From assembly GCF_001477495.1 (NCBI RefSeq), contig NZ_LDTF01000071.1, positions 1 through 52,870 on the forward strand: a stretch of 52,870 bases of DNA, written 5' to 3'. A program made the position numbers and the translations under genes. The notes beneath the pieces were generated by a model. That model ran no database searches and had not been told where the DNA came from. It saw only the letters and a program-made list of their open reading frames with translations. Numbering within the stretch: position 1 is the first letter of the stretch; each line of letters starts with the position of its first letter. This stretch comes from Sphingomonas yabuuchiae (lineage in GTDB: Bacteria; Pseudomonadota; Alphaproteobacteria; Sphingomonadales; Sphingomonadaceae). Of the stretch, positions 25,804 through 39,344 are shown one piece after another.

Positions 25804-25831
25804 GCCAGCACATCATGTTCTCATGTCGGGA

Positions 25832-29164
<3,333 letters not shown>

Positions 29165-29214
29165 TGGGCGATGACCATTTAAAAGGAATGCAGGATAGGG
29201 CTGTCGTCACAGTG

Positions 29215-29517
29215 CTAGGTGTCTGGAAACTGCTCACCCAGATAATCGTATCGATAGCCGCGAAGTGCGTCCGTCAGGCAGGCTCGGCTTTTTCCGTCAT
29301 CCGAGCGCACCTCCCCGGCAGGGCCGAGGATTTTATAGGACGCGTAAGGGATCCTGCCCTTCCGCCTGCGGGAGACATGGGTCGTGACGACCCCACATTT
29401 CGCAGCGGCACGGGCAAATACCTTTGGAGTAAGAAGCGGCATTCCTCCTGATTGCCCTGCGCATCCGGCCAGCATGGCAGACGCGATCAGGGCAACGGCG
29501 GAAGCCACGAACCTCAT
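29215..29517 (-). CDS. Small putative lipoprotein overlapping carA
   Basis: A 100-residue protein: MRFVASAVALIASAMLAGCA is a good lipoprotein signal with lipobox LAGC; the mature part has three further cysteines and KCGVVTTHVSRRRKGRIPYASY. I do not recognise a family. Its ATG overlaps the carA stop as ATGA, so it should be translated by coupling with carA, and 50 nt separate it from carB. Placement of an envelope lipoprotein inside the carAB operon is unusual, and no link to carbamoyl phosphate synthesis is visible. Confidence 0.75.
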   Translation of the reverse strand: MRFVASAVALIASAMLAGCAGQSGGMPLLTPKVFARAAAKCGVVTTHVSRRRKGRIPYASYKILGPAGEVRSDDGKSRACLTDALRGYRYDYLGEQFPDT

Positions 29518-30698
29518 TTCCGAAGCGACCCCACGAACCGCTCGAACAGATAGAAGCTGTCCTGCGGGCCCGGCGAGGCTTCGGGGTGATACTGGACCGA
29601 GAAGGCCGGGCGGTCGGTCAGTTCCAGACCCGCATTCGACCCGTCGAACAGCGACACATGCGTCTCGCGCGCGTTCGCGGGCAGCGTCTCGCGCTCGACC
29701 GCGAAGCCGTGGTTCATGCTGGTGATCTCGACCAGACCGTCGGACAGGCGCTTGACCGGGTGGTTCGCGCCGCGATGGCCCTGGTGCATCTTGGTGGTCT
29801 TGGCACCGACCGCCAGACCGAGAAGCTGGTGGCCCAGGCAGATACCGAACAGCGGCTTGCCCGTGTCGAGCAACTGGCGGATCACCGGCACCGCATATTC
29901 GCCCGTCGCCGCCGGATCGCCGGGGCCGTTGGACAGGAAGATGCCGTCCGGGTTCAGCGCCATCACGTCCTCGTAAGAAGCGGTGGCGGGGACCACCGAC
30001 ACCTTCGCGCCTGCCTGAACCAGGTTGCGGAAGATGTTGTGCTTGCTGCCATAATCGATCGCGACGACGTGCGGGCGATCTTCGCCCTCGGCACCGGCAT
30101 AGCCGAAGCCCAACCGCCACAACCCGCCTTCGCGCGTCTCGCCCCAGCCATAATGCAGCTCGGTCGACACGTCCTTGGCGAGGTCCATGCCTTCCAGCCC
30201 CGGCCAGGCCTTCGCCTTTTCGAGCAGGGCGGCGATGTCGAACTCACCGGCGGCCGAATACGCGATCACGCCGTTCGGAGCCCCTGCCGCACGAATACGG
30301 CGGGTCAGCGCGCGGGTGTCGATGCCCGCCAGGCCGATGCGGTTGTGCCGCGCCATCCATCCGGCGAGGTTCTCCATCGCGCGGAAGTTGGACGGGGCGG
30401 TCGGGTCCTCACGGACGATCATGCCCAGCGCGTGCGGCGCGTCCGCTTCGATATCGTCGGGGTTCGCCCCGACATTGCCGATATGCGGGAAGGTGAAGGT
30501 GATGATCTGGCCCGCGAAGGACGGGTCGGTCATGATCTCCTGATAGCCGGTCATCGCGGTGTGGAAACACACCTCTCCGACGGCATCACCCTCGACGCCG
30601 AAACCGCGCCCCCATAACACGTCTCCGTTCGCCAGAACGAGAACGCCCGTGGCGCCTTCAGGCTTTTCGGGCATGGCGAATGGCTTGGCGTCGGCCAT
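29514..30698 (-). CDS. carA: Carbamoyl-phosphate synthase small (glutaminase) subunit
   Basis: A 394-residue class I amidotransferase that hydrolyses glutamine and channels ammonia to CarB. The N-terminal domain has GEVCFHTAMTGYQEIMTDPS; the glutaminase domain has the nucleophile C287 in GICLGHQLLG, preceded by LSNGPGDP, and the His-Glu pair in VQYHPEASPG near the C-terminus. All catalytic residues are present and the length is typical. First gene of carA-lipoprotein-carB. Divergent from yqeY across 140 nt that should hold both promoters. Confidence 0.97.
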   Translation of the reverse strand: MADAKPFAMPEKPEGATGVLVLANGDVLWGRGFGVEGDAVGEVCFHTAMTGYQEIMTDPSFAGQIITFTFPHIGNVGANPDDIEADAPHALGMIVREDPTAPSNFRAMENLAGWMARHNRIGLAGIDTRALTRRIRAAGAPNGVIAYSAAGEFDIAALLEKAKAWPGLEGMDLAKDVSTELHYGWGETREGGLWRLGFGYAGAEGEDRPHVVAIDYGSKHNIFRNLVQAGAKVSVVPATASYEDVMALNPDGIFLSNGPGDPAATGEYAVPVIRQLLDTGKPLFGICLGHQLLGLAVGAKTTKMHQGHRGANHPVKRLSDGLVEITSMNHGFAVERETLPANARETHVSLFDGSNAGLELTDRPAFSVQYHPEASPGPQDSFYLFERFVGSLRK

Positions 30699-30838
30699 GA
30701 TCGGCGGGCACTCCTGCTAAAATGTCTGCAATGTCGCTAAGTGGCGTCCGCTAGGGCCATCGGGCGTTCGCGTCAACCGGTTCACGGAATTGGTTCCATC
30801 GGCTATCGTCCCCGCCTTTCAGACAAGACGGAAAAAAC

Positions 30839-31291
30839 ATGATTCGCGACGACATCAAGGCCGCGCAGGTGGCCGCCATGAAAGCGGGCGACAAGGAAAG
30901 CCGCGCGGCGATCAGCCTGATCCAGGCCGCCATCAAGAACCGCGACATCGAACTCCGCACCGGCGACGCGCCCGCCGATGACGACATGGTCGTGATCGAA
31001 GTGCTGCAAAAGATGGTCAAGCAGCGCCGCGAATCGATCGCGATGTACGAACAGGGCGGCCGCCAGGAACTGGCCGATGCCGAAAAGGCGGAGGTCGCGG
31101 TGATCGAGCGCTTCCTGCCGCAGACGTTGACCGAGGAGGAGACCAAGGCCGCGATCGAGGCGATCAAAGCCGAGATCGGGGCGTCGGGCATGAAGGACAT
31201 GGGGCGCGTCATGGCCGAGCTCAAGGCGCGGCATGCGGCGGTGCTGGATATGAGCAAGGCGAGCGGGTTGGTGAAGGCGGCGCTGGCGTGA
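30839..31291 (+). CDS. yqeY: GatB/YqeY-domain protein
   Basis: A 150-residue YqeY protein (MIRDDIKAAQVAAMKAGDKE, then ISLIQAAIKNRDIELRTG, and FLPQTLTEEETKAAIEAIKA). The fold resembles the tRNA-binding tail of GatB, the amidotransferase subunit, but YqeY stands alone and its biochemical role is not settled. It commonly precedes dnaG-rpoD in bacteria, as here, although a repeat-flanked DUF559 gene now lies between it and dnaG. Confidence 0.93.
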   Translation: MIRDDIKAAQVAAMKAGDKESRAAISLIQAAIKNRDIELRTGDAPADDDMVVIEVLQKMVKQRRESIAMYEQGGRQELADAEKAEVAVIERFLPQTLTEEETKAAIEAIKAEIGASGMKDMGRVMAELKARHAAVLDMSKASGLVKAALA

Positions 31292-31342
31292 TTTGAGTGG
31301 GGGAAGTGGGGCTGGTGGATCGGCAAGATCGCGAGCGGTGTC

Positions 31343-31455
31343 CCCTCCCCCAGCCCCTCCCGCCTGCGGGAGGGGAGCCTGTCACGCTTGGTGTAGAGGA
31401 TTGCCCTCCGCCACAAGCGCATCCCCTCCCGCAAGCGGGAGGGGACCGAGGGGAG
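31343..31455. repeat. 113-bp palindromic repeat, left copy
   Basis: It contains two hairpins of CCCCTCCCGC/GCGGGAGGGG type and matches the right copy at 31810-31922 at 105 of 113 positions with no gap, most differences lying in a 12-base central patch. Same orientation as the right copy. Confidence 0.85.
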
Positions 31456-31503
31456 AGCCCGCGGCCTTTCCGCGAAAACCGCCCGACGAGAAAAGCGCGG
31501 GAA

Positions 31504-31851
31504 TTGCGCCTCAACCCGACCGATGCCGAGCGAAGATTATGGCGGGCGCTTTCGAGACGCCAGATCACGGGCGTCCGCTTCAACCGGCAAGTGCCGATCG
31601 GCCCATACATCGCCGACTTCGCCGCGCGATCGGAAAGGCTGATCGTCGAAGTGGACGGCGGCCAACACAACGGCCGAGCCGCTTATGACGATGCCCGCAC
31701 CCGCCACCTCGAAAAACAAGGCTGGCGCGTCATCCGCTTCTGGAACAACGACGTCTTGGGCAATCTGGAAGGCGTCGTCGCGACCATCGAGCGTGCGCTC
31801 GCGGAGAAGCCCTCCCCCAGCCCCTCCCGCCTGCGGGAGGGGAGCCTGTAG
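31504..31851 (+). CDS. DUF559 (endonuclease-fold) protein boxed by direct repeats
   Basis: A protein of about 115 residues of the DUF559 family, related to the very-short-patch-repair endonuclease fold. Visible marks are LRLNPTDAERRLWRALSRRQ, FNRQVPIGPYIADF, LIVEVDGGQHN (the acidic core) and LEKQGWRVIRFWNNDVL. The start is uncertain: TTG 31504 sits at the usual family N-terminus, while longer frames read into the left repeat. The C-terminal PSPSPSRLREGSL is encoded by the right repeat. DUF559 genes are often accompanied by such repeats; biochemical role unknown. Confidence 0.75.
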   Translation: MRLNPTDAERRLWRALSRRQITGVRFNRQVPIGPYIADFAARSERLIVEVDGGQHNGRAAYDDARTRHLEKQGWRVIRFWNNDVLGNLEGVVATIERALAEKPSPSPSRLREGSL

Positions 31852-31922
31852 CGCTCGACGGAGAGGATTGCCCTCCGCCACAAACGCATCCCCTCCCGCA
31901 GGCGGGAGGGGACCGAGGGGAG
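31810..31922. repeat. 113-bp palindromic repeat, right copy
   Basis: Direct copy of 31343-31455. It supplies the last codons and the stop of the DUF559 gene and ends about 80 nt before dnaG. The two copies are 467 nt apart start to start. Confidence 0.85.
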
Positions 31923-32004
31923 GGCAAACCCGGACCCGCGGCACAGCCCCCACCCCTTGCCAAAAACCCCCTGCTCCGCTACCCATTATAATCGCGCGGA
32001 CGCC

Positions 32005-33852
32005 ATGAGCCTGACCCCGCAATTCCTTGACGAGCTTCGTGCTCGCACCAGTCTGTCGGCCCTGGTCGGCAAGACGGTGAAGCTGCAAAAGGCGGGCCGG
32101 GAATATAAGGGCTGCTGCCCTTTCCATAACGAAAAGACGCCCAGCTTCTACGTCAACGACGATAAGGGCTTTTACCATTGCTTCGGCTGTTCGGCGCATG
32201 GCGATGCCATTCGCTGGATGACCGACCAGCGTGGGCTGCCCTTTATCGATGCAGTGAAGGAACTGGCGCAGGTAGCCGGGCTCGACATGCCCGCGCAGGA
32301 TCGCCGCGCCGCGCAGAAGGCCGAGCGCGCCAAGGGCCTGCATGACGCGATGGCCGATGCCGCCGCGTGGTTCGCCGAGCAGCTGGGCGGCCTGTCGGGC
32401 GGTGACGCACGCGAGTTGCTGAACCGCCGCCGGGTCACGCCGGAGACGGCCCGCGCCTTCGGCCTGGGCTTCGCGCCCGACAGCCGGGGCAAGCTGAAGG
32501 CCGCCCTCAAGGACTATGGCGACCCGGCACTGATCGAGTGCGGGCTGCTCATCAAGGTCGACGGCAAGGACCCGTATGACCGGTTCCGCGGCCGGTTGAT
32601 GATCCCGATCCGCGACGCACGCGGCCGGGTGATCGCGTTCGGCGGCCGGATCATCGGCGAGGGCGAGCCGAAATATCTCAACTCCCCCGATACCCCGCTC
32701 TTCGACAAGGGGCGCACGCTCTACAATCTCGACCGCGCGGCACCCGCCGTGCGCAAGTCCAGCCGCGTGCTGGTGGTCGAGGGCTATATGGACGTGATCG
32801 CCCTCGCCCAGGCCGGGATCGAGGAAGCGGTCGCGCCGCTCGGGACCGCGCTGACCGAGCATCAGCTGGAGCGGCTGTGGCGGATGGTCGATGTGCCGAC
32901 GCTGTGCTTTGACGGCGATGCGGCGGGGCAGAAGGCCGCGATCCGTGCCGCGCACCGCGCGCTGCCCCTGCTCCAGCCGGGTAAGAGCCTGTCCTTCGTC
33001 ACGCTGCCCCAGGGGCAGGACCCCGACGATCTGGTCCAGGAAAAGGGCGCGGCGGGATTCGAGGCGGTGCTGACCCGGGCGACGCCGCTTAGTGACCTGC
33101 TCTGGCAGTCGGAGATCGCCCAGGCCCAGACCGACACGCCCGAGGGCCGCGCCGCGCTGAAGCAGCGGCTGGAGGAACTGGCGCAGCAGATCCCGCACAA
33201 GGATCTCGCCTACGAGTACAAGCGCGCGATGATGTCGCGCTATTTCGACATCTTCGGCATCCGCCGGGTCAATGCGGCGGCGGTGCACCAGGCGGTGGCC
33301 GAGGCCAATCGCCATGTCGGGCGCGGGGTTGAATACAGCCTGAAGCGGGCGGTCCTGCTCGGCCTGATGCGCTATCCGCATGTCCTGTGCCGCTATATGG
33401 ACGAGATCAGCCGGTTGGACATGGGCGACCGCTATCTCAACGACTGGCGGCACCATTTGCTCGACGCGGCGGTCAACGATCCGCATCTGTCCCGCAAGGA
33501 TGCGGCGGAGGCCGAAAGCCTGATCGAACAGATCATGGCGACCACCGACGTCCACCCGATCGACGCGCGCGACTATACCCGCGACCTGGCGTTCAGTTTC
33601 TTCAGCAAGGCCAGCGATCCCGCCATTGCGGTCCGAGATCTGGAAAAGATCATCGAGGTCATGCTGGAGGAAAGCGAGACCCGCGCCAATCGTGAGCGCG
33701 CGGTGCAGGCGTTCCAGACCGACATGACCGAGGATCGCTTCGCCGAACAGACGCGGTGCCATGCGGCGCACGCGCAATCGCTGGACGAACTCTATCGCTG
33801 GCTGGAGGCGGCACGAGATCTGGCGGAAAAGCAAGCCGGGGAGGCCGCTTGA
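32005..33852 (+). CDS. dnaG: DNA primase
   Basis: A 615-residue enzyme that lays RNA primers at the replication fork. The zinc ribbon is at residues 38-62 (C38, H41, C59, C62 in CCPFH and YHCFGC), the TOPRIM domain has VVEGYMDVIALAQAG (catalytic E) and CFDGDAAGQKAA (DxD-like), and the C-terminal helicase-binding domain follows. ATG 32005 gives the canonical N-terminus MSLTPQFLDELRARTSL; the longer frame starts in non-homologous sequence. Followed by rpoD after 142 nt. Confidence 0.97.
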   Translation: MSLTPQFLDELRARTSLSALVGKTVKLQKAGREYKGCCPFHNEKTPSFYVNDDKGFYHCFGCSAHGDAIRWMTDQRGLPFIDAVKELAQVAGLDMPAQDRRAAQKAERAKGLHDAMADAAAWFAEQLGGLSGGDARELLNRRRVTPETARAFGLGFAPDSRGKLKAALKDYGDPALIECGLLIKVDGKDPYDRFRGRLMIPIRDARGRVIAFGGRIIGEGEPKYLNSPDTPLFDKGRTLYNLDRAAPAVRKSSRVLVVEGYMDVIALAQAGIEEAVAPLGTALTEHQLERLWRMVDVPTLCFDGDAAGQKAAIRAAHRALPLLQPGKSLSFVTLPQGQDPDDLVQEKGAAGFEAVLTRATPLSDLLWQSEIAQAQTDTPEGRAALKQRLEELAQQIPHKDLAYEYKRAMMSRYFDIFGIRRVNAAAVHQAVAEANRHVGRGVEYSLKRAVLLGLMRYPHVLCRYMDEISRLDMGDRYLNDWRHHLLDAAVNDPHLSRKDAAEAESLIEQIMATTDVHPIDARDYTRDLAFSFFSKASDPAIAVRDLEKIIEVMLEESETRANRERAVQAFQTDMTEDRFAEQTRCHAAHAQSLDELYRWLEAARDLAEKQAGEAA

Positions 33853-33867
33853 TACAGCACCTCTCCC

Positions 33868-33883
33868 GCCCCATATCTGGGGC
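33868..33883 (+). other. Hairpin between dnaG and rpoD
   Basis: GCCCCA-TATC-TGGGGC lies 15 nt beyond the dnaG stop. No U-run follows. The 142-nt space probably also contains an rpoD promoter, but I cannot place its boxes with confidence. Confidence 0.4.
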
Positions 33884-33994
33884 ATATTGGGCGACCCACG
33901 CCCGCACTGGAAAATTACGCATGGCCCCCTCACCCGCTTGCATCACCTGCGAGCGGTGTGACAGAGGCCGGGCACGGAACCCTGAGGGCATTTG

Positions 33995-36022
<2,028 letters not shown>

Positions 36023-36048
36023 GGGTCATTTCGAAACGAATGCGCAAA

Positions 36049-36077
36049 GCCGTCGACCGCCAGGTCGACGGCTTTTT
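36049..36077 (+). terminator. Rho-independent terminator of rpoD
   Basis: GCCGTCGACC-gcca-GGTCGACGGC: ten perfect base pairs with a four-base loop, directly followed by TTTTT. It ends 55 nt after the rpoD stop. Confidence 0.95.
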
Positions 36078-36163
36078 GTCGAATAGGCCATGTTGCGCCC
36101 GCCTGAACCGCGATAGGCTGCACTGCCACTCGCCATTCGTGCGTCGGGGGCCAAGGGAGTGTC

Positions 36164-36622
36164 ATGGATATTCGCCTCGACGATCCGACTGCGCCACATG
36201 TCGCAGACCTGCTCGCCTATCACCTGCGCGATATGCGCAGCGGGGCGGAGGAATTTTCTTTCGCGCTTGACGCCTCCGCGCTGGCCGATCCCTGCATTTC
36301 GTTCTGGACGATCTGGCACGGCCCCGCACTGGCCGGTTTCGGCGCGCTGAAGCAATTGGACGCCCGACATGGCGAGGTAAAATCGATGCGGATCGCGCCC
36401 GGCTTTCTGGGTCTGGGTATCGGCCGTGCGCTGCTCAACCATGTCATCGCGGAGGCGCAGCGCCGCGATTATCATCGAATCAGCCTGGAAACGGGAACCA
36501 CGCCGCCATACCAGCCCGCCATTTCGCTCTATCGCAGCGCGGGCTTCCGATCCTGCGACGCCTTTGCCGATTATGAGCCGAGCCCATATAATCAGTTCTT
36601 CACGCGCGATCTGACCACCTGA
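36164..36622 (+). CDS. GNAT-family N-acetyltransferase
   Basis: A 152-residue acetyltransferase. The acetyl-CoA site (motif A) reads VKSMRIAPGFLGLGIGRALL near residues 68-87, with the R/Q-x-x-G-x-G/A pyrophosphate loop present as FLGLGIG, and the C-terminal SLYRSAGFRSCDAFADYEPS is the usual motif B. It resembles the PA4866/ElaA-like cytosolic GNATs of about 150 residues (MDIRLDDPTAPHVADLLAYH). ATG 36164 follows GGGAG. Substrate unknown. Confidence 0.88.
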   Translation: MDIRLDDPTAPHVADLLAYHLRDMRSGAEEFSFALDASALADPCISFWTIWHGPALAGFGALKQLDARHGEVKSMRIAPGFLGLGIGRALLNHVIAEAQRRDYHRISLETGTTPPYQPAISLYRSAGFRSCDAFADYEPSPYNQFFTRDLTT

Positions 36623-36695
36623 TCGGTGCTCCCGCTCGGCGCATCCGATGGCTTTGGGCTCCACAATCGCGCTCAAGGGCGATATTTGCCACCGG

Positions 36696-37337
36696 ATGAA
36701 CCGCCTGCTCCCGCTGCTCGCCCTGCTGACCGCCGCTACGCCCGCCAATCAGAACGTTCCCCGCCCCGGCACCGTCCGGGTGCGGCTCAATACGTCCGAA
36801 GGCCCCATCGTCGTCGCGCTCGACACGCGCCATGCGCCTGCGACGAGCCGGAATTTCCTTGCCTATGTCGATGACGGGCGGTTCGACGGCACCAGCTTCT
36901 ACCGCGCGGCGCGGGACAAGCGCGACCCAAAAAAGGGCTTCGTGCAGGGCGGCATCCGCACCGATGCGCGGCGCATCCTGCCTCCCTTCCCGCTGGAGAA
37001 GACGAGCCAGACCGGGATCAAGCATCTCGACGCCACCATCTCGATGGCGCGGGGGACGACACCGTCCTCGGCGGGCGGCAATTTCTTCATCACCGTCGGG
37101 CCGACCCCCGGCATGGACGCGCGGCCGGGCTATGACGGCTATGCCGCATTCGGACGCGTGATCGCAGGGATGGACACGGTGAAGAAGATTCTCGCCAAAC
37201 CCTCGGGCGGTGGACAAGACGCGATGAAGGGGCAGATGATCTTCAAGCCCGTCACCTTGATCAACGCCAAGCGACTGGACGGCAAGCCGCAGCCGACCAA
37301 GGAGCCCAAGATGTGGCTGTACAATTTCGGGGGGTGA
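36696..37337 (+). CDS. Cyclophilin-type peptidyl-prolyl isomerase, probably exported
   Basis: A 213-residue protein with a hydrophobic N-terminus (MNRLLPLLALLTAATPANQN), probably a signal peptide, then a cyclophilin domain: VRLNTSEGPIVVALDTRHAP, FDGTSFYRAAR (catalytic arginine region), FVQGGIRTD, ISMARGTTPSSAGGNFFITV and YAAFGRVIAGMDTVKKIL. It would speed proline isomerisation during folding in the periplasm. I prefer ATG 36696 over an upstream ATG at 36648 because it gives a signal peptide. It follows the acetyltransferase gene after 73 nt. Confidence 0.9.
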   Translation: MNRLLPLLALLTAATPANQNVPRPGTVRVRLNTSEGPIVVALDTRHAPATSRNFLAYVDDGRFDGTSFYRAARDKRDPKKGFVQGGIRTDARRILPPFPLEKTSQTGIKHLDATISMARGTTPSSAGGNFFITVGPTPGMDARPGYDGYAAFGRVIAGMDTVKKILAKPSGGGQDAMKGQMIFKPVTLINAKRLDGKPQPTKEPKMWLYNFGG

Positions 37338-37351
37338 TCGCTTCTTTCCGC

Positions 37352-37374
37352 ACTTCGCTCAGGCTGAACGGGGG
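37352..37374. repeat. Interspersed repeat piece (copy 2)
   Basis: ACTTCGCTCAGGCTGAACGG corresponds to 24578-24600 with one mismatch in the core 20 bases. Intergenic, between the cyclophilin gene and the rplS terminator. Confidence 0.5.
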
Positions 37375-37410
37375 AACAGTCATTCTGGCCCGGCAGGCCG
37401 GAGGATCGGA

Positions 37411-37449
37411 AAAGAAAAAGGGCGGCGGCACCACTTGATGCCACCGCCC
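37411..37449 (-). terminator. Rho-independent terminator of rplS
   Basis: On the minus strand GGGCGGTGGCA and TGCCGCCGCCC pair over eleven positions (one G-U) around an eight- to ten-base loop, followed by CTTTTTC. It lies about 37 nt past the rplS stop and ends the trmD-rplS transcript. Confidence 0.93.
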
Positions 37450-37486
37450 CTTCCCTGTCGAACCGCTGGACGGTCCGCTGCACCGA

Positions 37487-37879
37487 TTACTCGGCGGCTG
37501 CGGTGCCCTTGGCCGGACGCGGATCGCGACGCTCGGCGATACGCGCCGACTTGCCGGTGCGACCACGCAGGTAATAGAGCTTCGCACGACGCACGGCGCC
37601 GCGACGAACCACTTCGATCGAGTCGACGTTCGGCGAGTAGAGCGGGAAAACGCGCTCCACGCCCTCACCGAAGGAGATCTTGCGGACGGTGAACGACGAG
37701 CCCATGCCCTTGTTCGAGCGGGCGATGCAGACGCCCTCATAGAACTGGACGCGGGTGCGCTCGCCTTCGACGACCTTCACACCGACCTTCAGCGTGTCGC
37801 CGGGGCGGAATTCCGGGATCTTCTTCGTCTCGTTGAACTTGGCGATCTGCTCAGCTTCGATCTGCTGGATCACGTTCAT
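37487..37879 (-). CDS. rplS: 50S ribosomal protein L19
   Basis: A 130-residue ribosomal protein located at the 30S-50S interface. [20 protein letters not shown] is the standard N-terminus; [32 protein letters not shown] [20 protein letters not shown] and [37 protein letters not shown] follow. The longer frame to 37894 overlaps trmD and is not needed. It begins 11 nt after the trmD stop and shares its transcript. Confidence 0.97.
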   Translation of the reverse strand: MNVIQQIEAEQIAKFNETKKIPEFRPGDTLKVGVKVVEGERTRVQFYEGVCIARSNKGMGSSFTVRKISFGEGVERVFPLYSPNVDSIEVVRRGAVRRAKLYYLRGRTGKSARIAERRDPRPAKGTAAAE

Positions 37880-37890
37880 GACTTCATTCC

Positions 37891-38610
37891 TCAATCGTCG
37901 CCGCGCGCCAGAGGGCGACCGACCCGAACGCCCTCATGACGTTCCCAAAGGTCTGGCCGCCTTGACCGTGTATCCTCGCAAGCCCTGGCATGACGCCATC
38001 TTGCGATTTTCGCATGATCCCCCGATCGCAGCACTTCAGGGATCGTGCGCCCTTCCCACTCAGCAGGTCGGGTATATTGCGGATATTCGAGGAGGCCGCT
38101 TTCGAAGCTTTCCTCGACTCCACTGGAAGCCGCGCCCATTACGCCGGGAAGCAGCCGAACGCAAGCGTCGAGCAGCACCAGCGCGCCCATCTCGCCGCCC
38201 GACAGGATATAGTCGCCGATCGACACCTGTTCGATGCCGCGCGCCTCGAACAGGCGTTCGTCAAAGCCCTCGAACCGGCCGCACAGCACGGTGACGCCCG
38301 GTCCCGCCGCGATTTCGCGAACACGCGGCTGGGTGAGCGGAGACCCACGCGGCGTCATCGCCAGCACGGGCCGGTCGTCGGCGACCGAATCGACCGCCGC
38401 CGCCAGCACATCGGCACGCAGCACCATGCCCGCGCCGCCGCCCGCCGGGGTATCGTCGACCGAGCGATGCTTGTCGTTGGCGAAATCGCGGATCTGCACT
38501 GTCTCCAGCGCCCAGCGATCCTCGCGCAGCGCTCGCCCCGCCAGCGAATGGCCCAAAGGTCCGGGAAACATCTCCGGATAGAGCGTCAATATCGTTGCGC
38601 GAAAGGTCAC
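37891..38610 (-). CDS. trmD: tRNA (guanine-37-N1)-methyltransferase
   Basis: A 239-residue SPOUT enzyme that methylates G37 of tRNAs to prevent +1 frameshifting; it is usually essential. The N-terminus [20 protein letters not shown] is canonical, [18 protein letters not shown] and [14 protein letters not shown] follow, and the knotted AdoMet site is [19 protein letters not shown]. It starts with GTG overlapping the vapC TGA as GTGA, so its translation is probably coupled to vapC. In most bacteria rimM directly precedes trmD; here vapBC and a flavoprotein gene intervene. Confidence 0.97.
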   Translation of the reverse strand: MTFRATILTLYPEMFPGPLGHSLAGRALREDRWALETVQIRDFANDKHRSVDDTPAGGGAGMVLRADVLAAAVDSVADDRPVLAMTPRGSPLTQPRVREIAAGPGVTVLCGRFEGFDERLFEARGIEQVSIGDYILSGGEMGALVLLDACVRLLPGVMGAASSGVEESFESGLLEYPQYTRPAEWEGRTIPEVLRSGDHAKIARWRHARACEDTRSRRPDLWERHEGVRVGRPLARGDD

Positions 38611-38981
38611 AGCGTCCAGTTCTCGATAGTCAGGCCGGGAATGTCGGCGAAGTCGGCTTCGTTATCGGTGATGACGGTGCTGCCCAGGCTCAGCGCATGG
38701 GCACCGAGCAGCCGGTCGAACCGTCCGCGTCGAAACGGAAGGGTCGCATAGCAGCGCGCCGCCGCTTCGTCGAATGGCAGGATCGGCATCTGCGTCGCCA
38801 ACTGCTCCAATTGCCGCTCTAACGGCGGCTTACCGTTCCGAACACCCAGTGCCAGTTCGGCAAAGACGATGCTGGACAAGCCGATCTCGCCCACCGGTGT
38901 CGCGGCGACACGTTGCAGCAGTGCCGGATACTCTCCGGCAAACAGGAAAATGCAGCAGTTGGTGTCGATCAGATAACGCAC
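38607..38981 (-). CDS. vapC: PIN-domain toxin (VapC-like RNase)
   Basis: A 124-residue type II toxin of the PIN nuclease fold. The acidic active-site residues are visible: D6 in LIDTN, a glutamate in IVFAELALG near residue 42, and the pair in [24 protein letters not shown] near residues 88-108. VapC toxins cleave tRNA or rRNA. It begins 4 nt after vapB and overlaps trmD by 4 nt. All residues needed for activity seem present, so it is probably a live toxin. Confidence 0.9.
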   Translation of the reverse strand: MRYLIDTNCCIFLFAGEYPALLQRVAATPVGEIGLSSIVFAELALGVRNGKPPLERQLEQLATQMPILPFDEAAARCYATLPFRRGRFDRLLGAHALSLGSTVITDNEADFADIPGLTIENWTL

Positions 38982-38985
38982 GACC

Positions 38986-39258
38986 TTATGCGTTCTTGTC
39001 GTTCAGCAGGTGCCAAGGCCGTTCAGGATCGTCAAATTCTCGCTCGTCCCTATCGATCGGCTTCAGCCACGGCATAGAGCCTGCGATGCCGGTCAGATCG
39101 ATCGTCTTGCGCGGGGCCTGGACGGGCTCGAACACATAGCGCCCCTGTTCCTCGCGCAGGGTCATCTCCGTTCCTTCGGCCAAGCCCAAGGCGGCGGGCA
39201 GGCGAAGCGCCAGTGAGTTGCCCGATCGGAAGACCTTTGCCTGATAATCCTTGCCCAT
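38986..39258 (-). CDS. vapB: AbrB/SpoVT-fold antitoxin (VapB-like)
   Basis: A 90-residue antitoxin. The N-terminal swapped-hairpin DNA-binding domain reads YQAKVFRSGNSLALRLPAAL and GLAEGTEMTLREEQGRYVFE; the C-terminal half (PRKTIDLTGIAGSMPWLKPI) should wrap the VapC active site. ATG 39258 is preferred to 39297, because the latter would place the twin-palindrome operator inside the gene. VapB probably represses its own promoter at 39268-39288, and hence also trmD-rplS read-through. Confidence 0.9.
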   Translation of the reverse strand: MGKDYQAKVFRSGNSLALRLPAALGLAEGTEMTLREEQGRYVFEPVQAPRKTIDLTGIAGSMPWLKPIDRDEREFDDPERPWHLLNDKNA

Positions 39259-39267
39259 AACGACTCC

Positions 39268-39288
39268 GTATATACGCCATGTATATAC
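39268..39288. promoter_or_regulatory. Twin palindromic operator of vapBC
   Basis: Two copies of the perfect palindrome GTATATAC (39268-39275 and 39281-39288), 13 bp start to start, lie 9 nt upstream of vapB. AbrB-type antitoxins bind paired AT-rich palindromes of this kind. The site also lies about 57 nt upstream of the divergent flavoprotein gene and may control it too. Confidence 0.65.
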
Positions 39289-39344
39289 ATCACGCACCGG
39301 AAAATGCCAAGGAACGTTGCGCCGTCTGGAGCTTTGCCCCCGCC

